DNA of 64,000 nt from Kitasatospora paranensis. GTDB taxonomy: Bacteria > Actinomycetota > Actinomycetes > Streptomycetales > Streptomycetaceae. The notes below the pieces were generated by a model, which saw only the letters and a list, made by a program, of their open reading frames with translations, was not told the DNA's origin and did not search any database. Of the stretch, positions 29,488-37,439 are shown piece after piece; the first letter of the stretch is position 1, and every line of letters starts with the position of its first letter. The stretch is from positions 2,852,001 to 2,916,000 of the forward strand of contig NZ_BAABKV010000001.1 in assembly GCF_039544005.1 (NCBI RefSeq). Reading direction: 5' to 3'. A program made the position numbers and the translations under genes.

Positions 29488-30001
29488 TCAGGGCCGGGCC
29501 GTACCCGGCTCGCGGGCCGCGAGCTCAGCGAAGAACGCATCGACGGAGGCCCGGGTCCGCGGCCGCCCCGCCAGCTCCTCGCCGACCACCCGGCCGGCCA
29601 GTTCGGTCGCCAGTGCCACCACGTCCTCGCGCAGGACCGCCTCGGCGATCACCCGGTCCGCGGCCAGCTGCACCCTCGCGGCGGCCACCAGCTCGTCGCG
29701 CTGCCGCTGCCCCTCCGCCCGGACGGCGGCCACCAGGGCGGCCCTCCTCGGCGGCCCGCTGCCGGATTCGGGCCGCCTCGTGGCGGGCCCCGTCCAGCTC
29801 CGCCCGGTACTCGCGGTAGACCGCCAGCGCCTCGGAGCGCGCCGCCTCCGCCCGCTCCAGCCGACCCTCGGTGGCGTCCGCGCGCTCGGCGAGCGTCCGT
29901 TCGATCCTCGGCAGCACGAGCCGGCCGAGGAGGCCGAATATGACGAAGAAACAGATCAGGCCGAGGACCAGCTCGGCGGGATTCGGCGTCAGAGGTCCCA
30001 T
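29488..30001 (-). CDS. Orphan ATP synthase F0 subunit b-like protein (frameshifted in this sequence)
   Basis: The product starts MGPLTPNPAELVLGLICFFVIFGLLGRLVLPRIERTL, a typical b-subunit membrane anchor, followed by the charged stalk helix (LAERADATEGRLERAEAARSEALAVYREYRAELDGARHEAARIRQ) and, in another frame, VRAEGQRQRDELVAAARVQLAADRVIAEAVLREDVVALATELAGRVVGEEL. About 170 residues are expected. Joining the frames needs removal of one base near 29740, the opposite sense to the other frameshifts here. No other atp gene is nearby, so this is a paralogue outside the main operon and may serve as an alternative stator or an unrelated coiled membrane anchor. Confidence 0.82.
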
Positions 30002-30292
30002 GTCCCCAACGTACCCTCCGGCTTGGTACGCGAACGGCTGAGATCGCGTCAATCCGTGGCTCGAACCGTTCGGGCACGGGTCTGCACGCCCGGGGGCGGG
30101 ATCCTCCCATCGGCCCCTCGCGCCACTTGCGACAGCGCGTCGGCGGCCCGCGGCGGCGCGCCGTCGGTCCGCGCTGTCATCACAATTCCCGATGCCATTT
30201 GATACCTTCGCGAATGTTTTATTCCAATGGGGTAGGCACTCAGCCCACGCCCTCTCCCGGGTGCTCCGATAACCCCTCTGGAGTGCACACCC
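30002..30292. promoter_or_regulatory. Divergent region upstream of the PLP-enzyme cluster
   Basis: This 291-base gap separates the b-subunit-like gene and the cluster beginning at 30293. An unusually AT-rich stretch runs from about 30183 to 30235 and includes TTGATA at 30199-30204 and a TTTTATT block about 13 bases on. I take this as the likely cluster promoter. No operator palindrome stands out. Confidence 0.35.
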
Positions 30293-31837
30293 ATGACCCC
30301 ACCCAGCAGCACCGCCACCGGGACGGCACCCGCCCCGTCGGCGACGTCGGAGTTCGCAGCTCCGGACCGCAGCGCCACCCCGCTCGCCGACGCCGTGCTG
30401 AGAGTCGCCCGACGGGACATCGCCTCGTTCCACGCCCTGCCGCTCTCGCACGGCCGGTCGATCCGCAACTCCCGTACCCGCGCCACCTATGAGGCCCTGT
30501 TCGGACAGGCTCAGCTCGCCGCCGACGTGTCCTACAGCGGCACCATGCTCGACTCCTTCTTCCGCCCCCACGGGCCCCTGCGCGATGCCCAGCGGCTCGC
30601 CGCCCTGAGCTTCGGCGCCGACACCACCCTCTTCCTCTCCGCTGGCACCTCGACCGCCAACCGGGTCGCGCTGGCCGCCCTGACCCGCCCCGGCAGCCGG
30701 GTGCTCGCCGACCGCAGCTGCCACCAGTCCGTGCACTTCGCCCTCGGGTCGCTCGGCGTCGACGTCGACTACGCCCCGATGCGACGCTGCTGCGACTCCT
30801 GCCCGCGCACCTTCGCCGACCTCCCGCACCTGCTGGAGAGCTTCGCCGCCGCCGCCGAGGAGGGCCGGCCCTACGACGCCGTCGTGCTCTCCGCGGTCTC
30901 CTACGACGGCGTACGGTACGACCTGCCGACGCTGCTCGCCTCGATGTCCCGGATCCACCCGACGGTGAACGTCCTGGTGGACGAGGCCTGGGGCGCCGTG
31001 CACCGCTTCCACCCCCAACTCCGGCCGCTCACCGCACTCCACGCGGTCGAACAACTGCGCGCCGATGACCCGGGGCTGCCGATGACGGTGGCCGTCACCC
31101 ACTCCGCCCACAAGTCGATGTCCGCCCTGCGTCAGGGCTCCTACCTGCACCTCTCGGGCGACCGGGAGGCCCAGGAGCGCACCGCGCAGGCGCTGTTCCA
31201 GCACCACACCACCTCGCCCAGCTTCCCCGTGCTGGCCAGCCTCGACCTCGCCCGCCTGCAGGCGGAGTACGAGGGCGAGGCACTGCTGGACCGCTCGCTG
31301 CTGCTCGCCCGCACCCTCCGGAGCGAGATCGCCACCGACCCGCGGCTGTCCGCCTACTGCACCCTCGGCCCCGAGGGCCACCTGACCGACCCCGCCATGC
31401 TGGTCCACGACGACCCCACGCGCGTCCTGGTGGACATCCGCGCCCTCGGCATCACCGCCGCCGACTTCCGCCGGATCCTCTTCGACGAGTACGCCCTCTA
31501 CGTGGCCCGGGAGAGCGCCGGCGCGGTGCTCTTCCACATCCACATCGGCGTCGACGAGGGCACCCTGCTGCGCCTGCTGGAGGCGCTGCGGATCATCCAA
31601 CGCACCTACCGGACGACCTCGGCCGCGCTCGCCGAGGACAGCGCCGACCACTTCATCATCGCCTACCCGCCCGGCATCCCGATCACCGTCCCCGGCGAGA
31701 AGCTCTGCGACGCCACCCGCGACGAGATCCAGGCCCTGCGCGCCAGCGGCAGCGAGATCTACACGCTCTACCACCCCCAGGCCGCCGCCCCCGCCCCGCG
31801 GCGGCAGTCCCCGCCACCACCGCAGCAACGGAGTTGA
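30293..31837 (+). CDS. Orn/Lys/Arg decarboxylase-fold PLP enzyme
   Basis: The 514-residue protein has the fold-type I PLP core of Orn/Lys/Arg decarboxylases: TLFLSAGTSTANRVAL (phosphate cup), HQSVHFAL (about 144), LVDEAWGAVHRFHP (230-240) and the PLP lysine 274 in THSAHKSMSALRQGS. The C-terminal part contains HFIIAYPPGIPITVPGE, also typical of the family. Length matches the short SpeA-like form without an N-terminal wing domain. Substrate and product are unknown: it may decarboxylate a basic amino acid or do another alpha-carbon reaction. It is the first gene of a four-gene set and ends four bases before the adenylating enzyme. A CCDSC cluster at 166-170 is unusual. Confidence 0.87.
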   Translation: MTPPSSTATGTAPAPSATSEFAAPDRSATPLADAVLRVARRDIASFHALPLSHGRSIRNSRTRATYEALFGQAQLAADVSYSGTMLDSFFRPHGPLRDAQRLAALSFGADTTLFLSAGTSTANRVALAALTRPGSRVLADRSCHQSVHFALGSLGVDVDYAPMRRCCDSCPRTFADLPHLLESFAAAAEEGRPYDAVVLSAVSYDGVRYDLPTLLASMSRIHPTVNVLVDEAWGAVHRFHPQLRPLTALHAVEQLRADDPGLPMTVAVTHSAHKSMSALRQGSYLHLSGDREAQERTAQALFQHHTTSPSFPVLASLDLARLQAEYEGEALLDRSLLLARTLRSEIATDPRLSAYCTLGPEGHLTDPAMLVHDDPTRVLVDIRALGITAADFRRILFDEYALYVARESAGAVLFHIHIGVDEGTLLRLLEALRIIQRTYRTTSAALAEDSADHFIIAYPPGIPITVPGEKLCDATRDEIQALRASGSEIYTLYHPQAAAPAPRRQSPPPPQQRS

Positions 31838-31841
31838 ACGC

Positions 31842-33455
31842 ATGATCAAGCTCGACGACATCCGCCGGCACGCCGCCCGCCGCCCGGACCACGTGGCCGT
31901 GGTGGACCGGGACTTCCGCCTCACCTGGACGGAACTCGCCGAACAGGTCGCCCGGGTGGCCACCGGCCTGGCCCACCACCTGCCCGCGGAGCGGCCGGCC
32001 CGCGCCGCCTTCATGTCCTGCAACAGCTGGGAGCTGGTGGTCGTGATGGCCGCCTGCGCGACGCTGGGCGTGCCCTGCATAGGACTCGACTACACCACCA
32101 GCCCCGAGGCCACCGCCGGGGCGCTGGAGCAGCTGCAGCCGACCGTGCTCATCAGCACGCCGCTGCGCCGCCCGCTGCTGGAGCAGGCCGGCTGGCCCGG
32201 CGAGCGCGACGTGCTGAGCATCCACCTGGCCGGACCGCAGGACGGCGACCGCGACACCGGCCCGACCTCCCCCGGGGCGCTCTGCTACGCCGCGCTGTCC
32301 TCGTTCGAGCCGGTCGCCACCACGCCGGTCGAACAGCCCTTCACCGCCTTCTCGTTCACCTCCGGCACCAGCGGCATCCCGAAGCTGGTGATCCGCAACA
32401 GCTCCTTCGAGGCGCGCCGGCTCTCCGACCTGGTGGACCAGTTCTCCTTCGACGAGGACGACGTCCACATGGTCACCGTCCCGCTGTACCACTCCTCCGG
32501 CCCCGGCTGGGCCCGGATCTTCCTCACCCTCGGCGGCACCGTGGTGCTCAGCCCGTACGAGGACGCCCAGGCGATGGCCGACCTGATCGTCGCCGAGGGT
32601 GTCTCCACCACCCTGATGGTGCCCCCGGTGCTCAACCGGCTGGTCTCGCACCCCGCCTCCGAGCACCTGCACAAGACCTCCCGGCTGCGCTTCCTGCTCT
32701 CCGGTGGCCGCCACCTCAACCGCTATGTCATCAACGAGACCTGGGACCGCCTCGGGCCCGTGCTGCACCTGTACTACGGCACCACCGAGACCGGCCTCAA
32801 CACGATGATCGGCCCGGAGGAGCTGCACGTCGCACCGGCCCGCTCCGGCCGTCCGATGCCCGGCAGCACGATCCTCGTCCTGGACCCGGAGAACCGCCCG
32901 CTCCCCAAGGGCAGGCTCGGCCGGATCGCCATCGCGAGCTACCAGTTGATGGACAGCTACGCGGCCGCCGAGCCCGACTTCCTGGTCCTGGAGCACGCCG
33001 GCCGCACCCAGCGGTACCTGCTCACGGGTGACAGCGGCGTCATGGATGAGGGCGGCCGGCTGGAGCTCAGCGCCCGCAACGACGGTGTCACCAAGGCCGA
33101 GGGCGGACACCCGCTGGACGTCAACATCTTCGCGCTGGAGGACGAGCTCACCAGCCTCCCGTGCGTCCGCGAGACGGCCGTGCTGAAGGTCGAACTGCCG
33201 GACGCCGGACCGGTACTGGTCGCCGCGTTCACCCCGATCTCGCCCGAGCGCGAGGCCAGCGGATCGCGCGCCGTCCTCGCCGCCTGCGAGCGCCGCGCAC
33301 CGCAGCTGCCCGCGCACGTCGTGACCGTCCCCGCCATCCCGTACAGCCCGACCGGCAAGGTGCGCACCGCGCAGCTGCTGGAGACCGTCCTCGGCCTGAT
33401 CGCCCGGGCCGCCGAGGGCTCGGCGGCGGACCGCCTGGAGGTGGCCGCGGCATGA
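31842..33455 (+). CDS. Class I adenylate-forming enzyme (acyl-CoA or amino-acid ligase type)
   Basis: The 537-residue protein has the ANL-superfamily core motifs: TSGTSGIPK (173-181), YGTTETG (312-318), LLTGDSG, and the C-terminal lysine in PYSPTGKV (506). No carrier-protein domain follows, so it works as a stand-alone ligase on CoA, a separate carrier, or an amine. The specificity cannot be read. GGAG overlaps the upstream stop and the gap is four bases, so it is translated with the PLP enzyme. Confidence 0.88.
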   Translation: MIKLDDIRRHAARRPDHVAVVDRDFRLTWTELAEQVARVATGLAHHLPAERPARAAFMSCNSWELVVVMAACATLGVPCIGLDYTTSPEATAGALEQLQPTVLISTPLRRPLLEQAGWPGERDVLSIHLAGPQDGDRDTGPTSPGALCYAALSSFEPVATTPVEQPFTAFSFTSGTSGIPKLVIRNSSFEARRLSDLVDQFSFDEDDVHMVTVPLYHSSGPGWARIFLTLGGTVVLSPYEDAQAMADLIVAEGVSTTLMVPPVLNRLVSHPASEHLHKTSRLRFLLSGGRHLNRYVINETWDRLGPVLHLYYGTTETGLNTMIGPEELHVAPARSGRPMPGSTILVLDPENRPLPKGRLGRIAIASYQLMDSYAAAEPDFLVLEHAGRTQRYLLTGDSGVMDEGGRLELSARNDGVTKAEGGHPLDVNIFALEDELTSLPCVRETAVLKVELPDAGPVLVAAFTPISPEREASGSRAVLAACERRAPQLPAHVVTVPAIPYSPTGKVRTAQLLETVLGLIARAAEGSAADRLEVAAA

Positions 33456-33506
33456 CCCGCCCCTCCTCGTCCTCGCACCACACCCGAACTCCCCGACAGG
33501 AGAGCT

Positions 33507-34514
33507 GTGAACGACCAGAAGAAGTACGCCCGAGGGGTGCTGCTGTGCCTCGCGGCCACGCTCTCGTGGGGCGGCATGTTCCCCCTCATGGACGTGACGC
33601 TGCGGCACATCGACCCCTTCACCTTCACCTGCCTGCGGTACGGGATCGCCGGCCTGATCTTCCTGATCGTCCTGCGCAGCCGCGAGGGTGCCGCGGGTCT
33701 GCGCCTGAAGGGCGAACGGGTCGGCCTCGCCTGGCTGTTCGGCACCGCGGGCTTCGCCGGCTTCCAGTTCCTGGTGTTCTACGGGCAGGACCTGATCGGC
33801 GAGCAGGGTGCCCTGATCGCCTCCATCATGATGGCCACCATGCCGATGATGGGCTTCCTGGTGAACTGGGTGCTGCGCAAGGTCGTCCCGCCGCGCTGGT
33901 CCTTCGCCTTCATCGGCCTGTCGTTCGTCGGCGTGATCCTGGTGGTCACCAAGGGCGACCTCGCGTCGCTGGTCAACACGCCGCAGAACTTCGGCGCGGA
34001 CGCGCTGCTGCTGTTCGCCGCCCTCTGCTGGGTGATCTACACCTCCGGGGCGACGTACTTCCCGGCCTGGTCGCCGATCAAGTACACGACGGTGACCACG
34101 ATCCTGGGCCTCGGCAGCGCCGTGGTGATCACGGCGGTGCTGCTCGCCAGTGGCGCCGTCGCGGTGCCCACCGGCGGGGCGGTCGTCACCATCCTGCCCG
34201 AGCTCGCGTACATGAGCCTGATCGCCGGCTTCGGCGGCGTGCTCGCCTGGAACATCGGCAACCGCAACCTCGGCCCGCTCAACGGCGTTCTGTTCATGGA
34301 CGTCGTGCCGATCACCGCGTTCACCATCTCCGCGCTGACCGGGGTCATCCCGGCCGGCATGCAGATCGTCGGCGCGGCGTTCACCGCCTCCGCCCTCGTC
34401 CTGAACAACCTGTACCTGCGGCGCCGGGCCGCTGCGGCGGCACCGGCCGCGCCCGTGGCGGTCCCGGCCGCCGGGCAGCGTCCGGCGGAACGGTCGGCGA
34501 CCGTCGGCCGCTGA
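33507..34514 (+). CDS. DMT family (EamA) transporter
   Basis: The 335-residue membrane protein starts at GTG (CAGGAGAG upstream) and has ten hydrophobic segments in two EamA repeats: GVLLCLAATLSWGGMFPLMDVTL with the conserved FTFTCLRYGIAGLIFLIV, and a second set ending AFTISALTGVIPAGMQIVGAAFTASALVLNN. It lies 51 bases after the ligase gene and likely exports the cluster product or imports a precursor. The tail is an Ala/Pro-rich cytoplasmic stretch. Confidence 0.88.
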   Translation: MNDQKKYARGVLLCLAATLSWGGMFPLMDVTLRHIDPFTFTCLRYGIAGLIFLIVLRSREGAAGLRLKGERVGLAWLFGTAGFAGFQFLVFYGQDLIGEQGALIASIMMATMPMMGFLVNWVLRKVVPPRWSFAFIGLSFVGVILVVTKGDLASLVNTPQNFGADALLLFAALCWVIYTSGATYFPAWSPIKYTTVTTILGLGSAVVITAVLLASGAVAVPTGGAVVTILPELAYMSLIAGFGGVLAWNIGNRNLGPLNGVLFMDVVPITAFTISALTGVIPAGMQIVGAAFTASALVLNNLYLRRRAAAAAPAAPVAVPAAGQRPAERSATVGR

Positions 34515-34637
34515 CACCGCCACCGCGTACCGGAGCACACCCGGGCACCGTCCCCACCCGTCCTCGGACGCGGTGGCGGGCGGTGCCCATCCGCCGTCCC
34601 GGACGACAGCAGCCGGGCCGCACCGAGGAGTTGCCCC

Positions 34638-35711
34638 ATGCCCGAGCCAGCCGTCCTCCGCACCGCCGAGCCGCGGTCCGACACCGCCCGGGGCCCGGAC
34701 CCCGCCCCGGCCCGGCGCACCGCCGACACCAGCAGCACCGCCGACGGCACCGGGCCGTACGCGGCGGCGGCGGACCTCGGCATGCTGGTCGGACACCACA
34801 CCTTCGACGAGGCGTGGGGGATCCTCGTCGACGGCAGACCGTGGCCCGGCCTCGGCCCGGGAGAGCCGCTCACCCTGCCGATGCGCCACGGCGACGTCCG
34901 GGTGGACGTCCAGAGCGCCCTCGCCACGCTCGGCCCGGCCTGGGGTCTCGGCTCGCTGCACGACATCGGTGACGAACAGGCCCGGGAGGACCTGGAGCGG
35001 ACCACCATCGCCACCCACACCTTCGTCGCCCAGTCGGCCCGCGGACTGCACGTCCCGGCGGTGCCGTACTGGGTGACCGACGCCGGGCAGAGCGCCGCGG
35101 AGCGCTTCCTGCTGCGCTGGCGCGGCCAGGCCGACCCCCGCCACGTCCGCGCCGTCGACGCCTACTGGTGCTCGGCCGCCGTCCACCCCGTCGACGCGGC
35201 CACCACCACGGCCCGGGTGATCGCGTCCACCGGCGCGGACGTCGCCACCTGCCTGTCCGGCGCGGTCGCCGCCATGGCCGGGCCCCGCTTCGGCGCCGCC
35301 CCGGCCACCGTCCTGCGCATGATCGGGACGATCGAGCACGGCGCGGACGCGCGGGCCACCGTACGGGCCGCGCTGGACGGCGGCGACGGCCTGCCGCTGT
35401 TCGCCGCCTCACCGCCCGGCGGCAGCGCCCGCGGCCGCGCGCTGCGCGAGGCCACCGCCCGGATCGGCGCCGCACGGTTCGAGGCGGCCGTCGCCCTGGA
35501 GGAGGCGGCCTGCGAGGCGCTCCGCGAGCAGCGCCCGGACACCGCGGGGCGCACCGGCGGCGGGGAGTTCTGGGCGGCCGTGCTGCTGGACTCGGCCGGT
35601 GTGCCTCCGCAGTTGTTCACGGCCATGGCGATCTGCGGGCGCACCGCCGACTGGTCGGCCCACGTCCTCGACCGCAAGCGCACCGGGGAACCGGCGACGG
35701 TCGCCGCCTGA
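34638..35711 (+). CDS. Divergent citrate synthase-like protein
   Basis: The 357-residue protein has an N-terminal Ala/Pro/Asp-rich part, then a citrate synthase fold: DAYWCSAAVHPVDAATTTARVIASTGADVATCLSGAVAAMAGPRFG and, near the end, FWAAVLLDSAGVPPQLFTAMAICGRTADWSAHVLDRKR, matching the family's FYSALVLxxLGVPPELFTxxFAxGRxxGWxAHxxEQ end. Catalytic positions differ: LHADHE is AVHPVD, GPLHGG is GPRFGA, and the GHxVY loop is not recognisable. It may catalyse a different condensation or have a non-catalytic role. ATG at 34638 with GAGGAG upstream; 123 bases after the transporter gene, same strand. Confidence 0.75.
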   Translation: MPEPAVLRTAEPRSDTARGPDPAPARRTADTSSTADGTGPYAAAADLGMLVGHHTFDEAWGILVDGRPWPGLGPGEPLTLPMRHGDVRVDVQSALATLGPAWGLGSLHDIGDEQAREDLERTTIATHTFVAQSARGLHVPAVPYWVTDAGQSAAERFLLRWRGQADPRHVRAVDAYWCSAAVHPVDAATTTARVIASTGADVATCLSGAVAAMAGPRFGAAPATVLRMIGTIEHGADARATVRAALDGGDGLPLFAASPPGGSARGRALREATARIGAARFEAAVALEEAACEALREQRPDTAGRTGGGEFWAAVLLDSAGVPPQLFTAMAICGRTADWSAHVLDRKRTGEPATVAA

Positions 35712-35747
35712 CCGACGCACAGTGCGGGCCGCAGGCTGCGGGCCGCC

Positions 35748-35782
35748 GGCGGATCACCGTTCGTAGCTGCCGGTGATCCGCC
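35748..35782. terminator. Hairpin between convergent citrate synthase-like and YbhB genes
   Basis: A 12-bp perfect stem (35748-35759 with 35771-35782; 11-base loop) spans the end of the YbhB gene and the gap to the citrate synthase-like gene. It could end transcripts from both sides. Confidence 0.5.
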
Positions 35783-36332
35783 CCCGGGCGAGGACCGGCC
35801 CCGGCAGGGCCGCCAGGAGCCTTCTGGGCGCGGCCCGTCGCAGGCTCTCCGCGGTGCCGGGCACGGCGGCCGGGAGCGCGAACAGTTGGAAGGTGTACCG
35901 GTGCGGCCCGTGGCCCTTGATCGGGGCGGGGCCCCGGTACCCGCGTCCTACGGTGGAGCGCAGCACCCGCACCCCGGCGGCCGGCCGGGCCGCCGACAGG
36001 GCGTCGGCCGGCAGTCGGTCCGCGGTGTCCAGGCGGGCGGGGTCGATCAGTGCCAGGGCGTGGACGACGGGCCTGGCGAGCGGGACGTCCGGGTCCTCGA
36101 CCACCAGCAGGAGTTCGACGGTGTCCGCCGGCAGCGGGCTCCAGGCCAGCGGGGGCGACACGTCCCGGCCGCCCACCCGCCGGCTCGCGTACGGCAGCGG
36201 GATCGGGCCGCCCTCGGTGAAGTCCTGCCCGGTGACGGTCAGTTGTTCGGGGCCGGCCAGGTTCGGCAGGTTCCACGCGAGGCGGGCGTCGCCCGCGCGG
36301 CGGTTGCGCAGCAGCGTGCCGAGCAGCGTCAC
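35754..36332 (-). CDS. YbhB/YbcL family (PEBP, Raf kinase inhibitor-like) protein
   Basis: The 192-residue protein has PEBP-family motifs: DVSPPLAWSPLPADTVELLLVVEDPDVP, VHALALIDP, and GYRGPAPIKGHGPHRYTFQLFAL. The GTG start at 36332 (GAAGGAGA upstream) overlaps the upstream isochorismatase stop (GTGA). YbhB proteins are small soluble proteins that may bind phospholipid head groups; a role here is not known. It forms a two-gene operon with the isochorismatase-like gene. Confidence 0.88.
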   Translation of the reverse strand: MTLLGTLLRNRRAGDARLAWNLPNLAGPEQLTVTGQDFTEGGPIPLPYASRRVGGRDVSPPLAWSPLPADTVELLLVVEDPDVPLARPVVHALALIDPARLDTADRLPADALSAARPAAGVRVLRSTVGRGYRGPAPIKGHGPHRYTFQLFALPAAVPGTAESLRRAAPRRLLAALPGPVLARGRITGSYER

Positions 36333-36910
36333 CGGGTCTCCTTCAGCAGGGCGATGATCTCGGCGGTGCTGCCGCGCTCGCCGAGGCGGGGGAAGATCCG
36401 CTCGACGGTGTGCCGGTGGGCCCCGATGTCGCGGTCGGCCATGGCGTCGACGGCCAGGGTCAGGTGGTAGCCGTGTTCGTGGGCCGCGCGGGCGGTGGAC
36501 TCGACACCGGCGGTGGTGGCGACGCCCGCCAGCACGATCTGGGTGACGCCCCGGCGACGCAGCTGCAGGTCGAGGTCGGTGCCGTGGAAGGCGCCCCAGG
36601 TGCGCTTGGTGACGGCGATGTCGCCGGGATGGCCGGCCAGGTCGTCGACGATGCGGTCCCAGCCGTCGGTGGCGGGACCGCCGCTGCTCGGCACCTCGGA
36701 GCGCCCGGGGACGGCATCGGCTCCGTCGGCGGCGCGGGTGGCCCGCACCAGCACGACCGGTGCACCCTGGGCCCGGAAGGCGTCGGCGAGTTCGACGCCG
36801 CGGGCCACCACCTCGGGGACGGTGTGCGGGACGGTGGGGACAGCGAGGAGGCCGTTCTGGAGGTCGATGAGGACGAGCGCGGTGTGCCGGTCGAGCGTCG
36901 TGAGTGCCAT
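36329..36910 (-). CDS. Isochorismatase-like hydrolase without the usual cysteine
   Basis: The 193-residue protein has the isochorismatase fold with Asp16 in LVLIDLQNG and Lys102 in AVTKRTWGAFHGTDLD. The usual nucleophilic Cys of GVATNxCVEST is Gly135 here (LAGVATTAGVESTARAA), so either the reaction uses no cysteine, as in true isochorismatases, or the function differs. It is the first gene of an operon with ybhB. An AACTGtcCAGTT repeat lies upstream. Confidence 0.85.
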   Translation of the reverse strand: MALTTLDRHTALVLIDLQNGLLAVPTVPHTVPEVVARGVELADAFRAQGAPVVLVRATRAADGADAVPGRSEVPSSGGPATDGWDRIVDDLAGHPGDIAVTKRTWGAFHGTDLDLQLRRRGVTQIVLAGVATTAGVESTARAAHEHGYHLTLAVDAMADRDIGAHRHTVERIFPRLGERGSTAEIIALLKETR

Positions 36911-37017
36911 GGGGCGCCCCTTCCGGTGGTGCGGAGGACGGATCGGGGTGCCCGCCGGCCTCCGGCGCGCTGCGACGGAGCACGGGCGGGCGCCTCCACG
37001 GTAAAACCATCAGGAAG

Positions 37018-37029
37018 AACTGTCCAGTT
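37018..37029. promoter_or_regulatory. AACTG-tc-CAGTT inverted repeat upstream of the isochorismatase operon
   Basis: A perfect five-base inverted repeat with a two-base spacer lies 107 bases upstream of the isochorismatase start and directly beside a CTGTACAG palindrome (about 37034-37041). This form (ACTGTxCAGT) is common for TetR-type operators. No regulator gene is adjacent. Confidence 0.4.
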
Positions 37030-37275
37030 TCAGCTGTACAGATTCGCCTGTCGATGGCCCTCGGAGCCCGCCGCTCCGGCCCGGATCACGCCGACACGGC
37101 CCGGTCGAAGCGGCTCAGCCGCGCACACGCCCCCGGCCGCCAGCCCGCAGCACGTCCCGACCAGCGCCGGCCCGACGATCCCGCGCATGACGTCGCCCTG
37201 CCCGACCCAGGCCAGCCCCGCGAACACCGCACCGCCGACCGCGCACTTCACCAGGACGGTTCTCCACACCCGCAT
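37030..37275 (-). CDS. Hypothetical small membrane protein
   Basis: An 81-residue frame starts MRVWRTVLVKCAVGGAVFAGLAWVGQGDVMRG and has two hydrophobic segments (VKCAVGGAVFAGLAWVG and IVGPALVGTCCGLAAGGVC) with a polar tail. An ATG further upstream (37380) would add a Gly/Pro-rich part. The ribosome site is weak. It has the character of a real small membrane protein but no family is recognised. Confidence 0.4.
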   Translation of the reverse strand: MRVWRTVLVKCAVGGAVFAGLAWVGQGDVMRGIVGPALVGTCCGLAAGGVCAAEPLRPGRVGVIRAGAAGSEGHRQANLYS

Positions 37276-37439
37276 CCGCACACCCTCGTCTCCCCGGCCG
37301 GGCCCGGGCCGACCGTCGCTCGGCAGAAGTTCATCAGACGTACCGGGAGAGATCCCCCACCGGGGCACGATGCCGACCACGGCGTGGGCTCCGCGATCAC
37401 CGGGGACCTCGGCACGAGGCCCTGGCCGGCATGGACGGC

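Noticed and set aside
31683..35339. A minus-strand frame of more than 1200 codons across the biosynthetic cluster
   Set aside because: It is the antisense shadow of four convincing plus-strand genes and has no recognisable domain.
30293..35711. Assigning the cluster to a named pathway such as siderophore, polyamine or azomycin biosynthesis
   Set aside because: Only single enzyme families match; the gene combination does not correspond to a pathway I can name with confidence.
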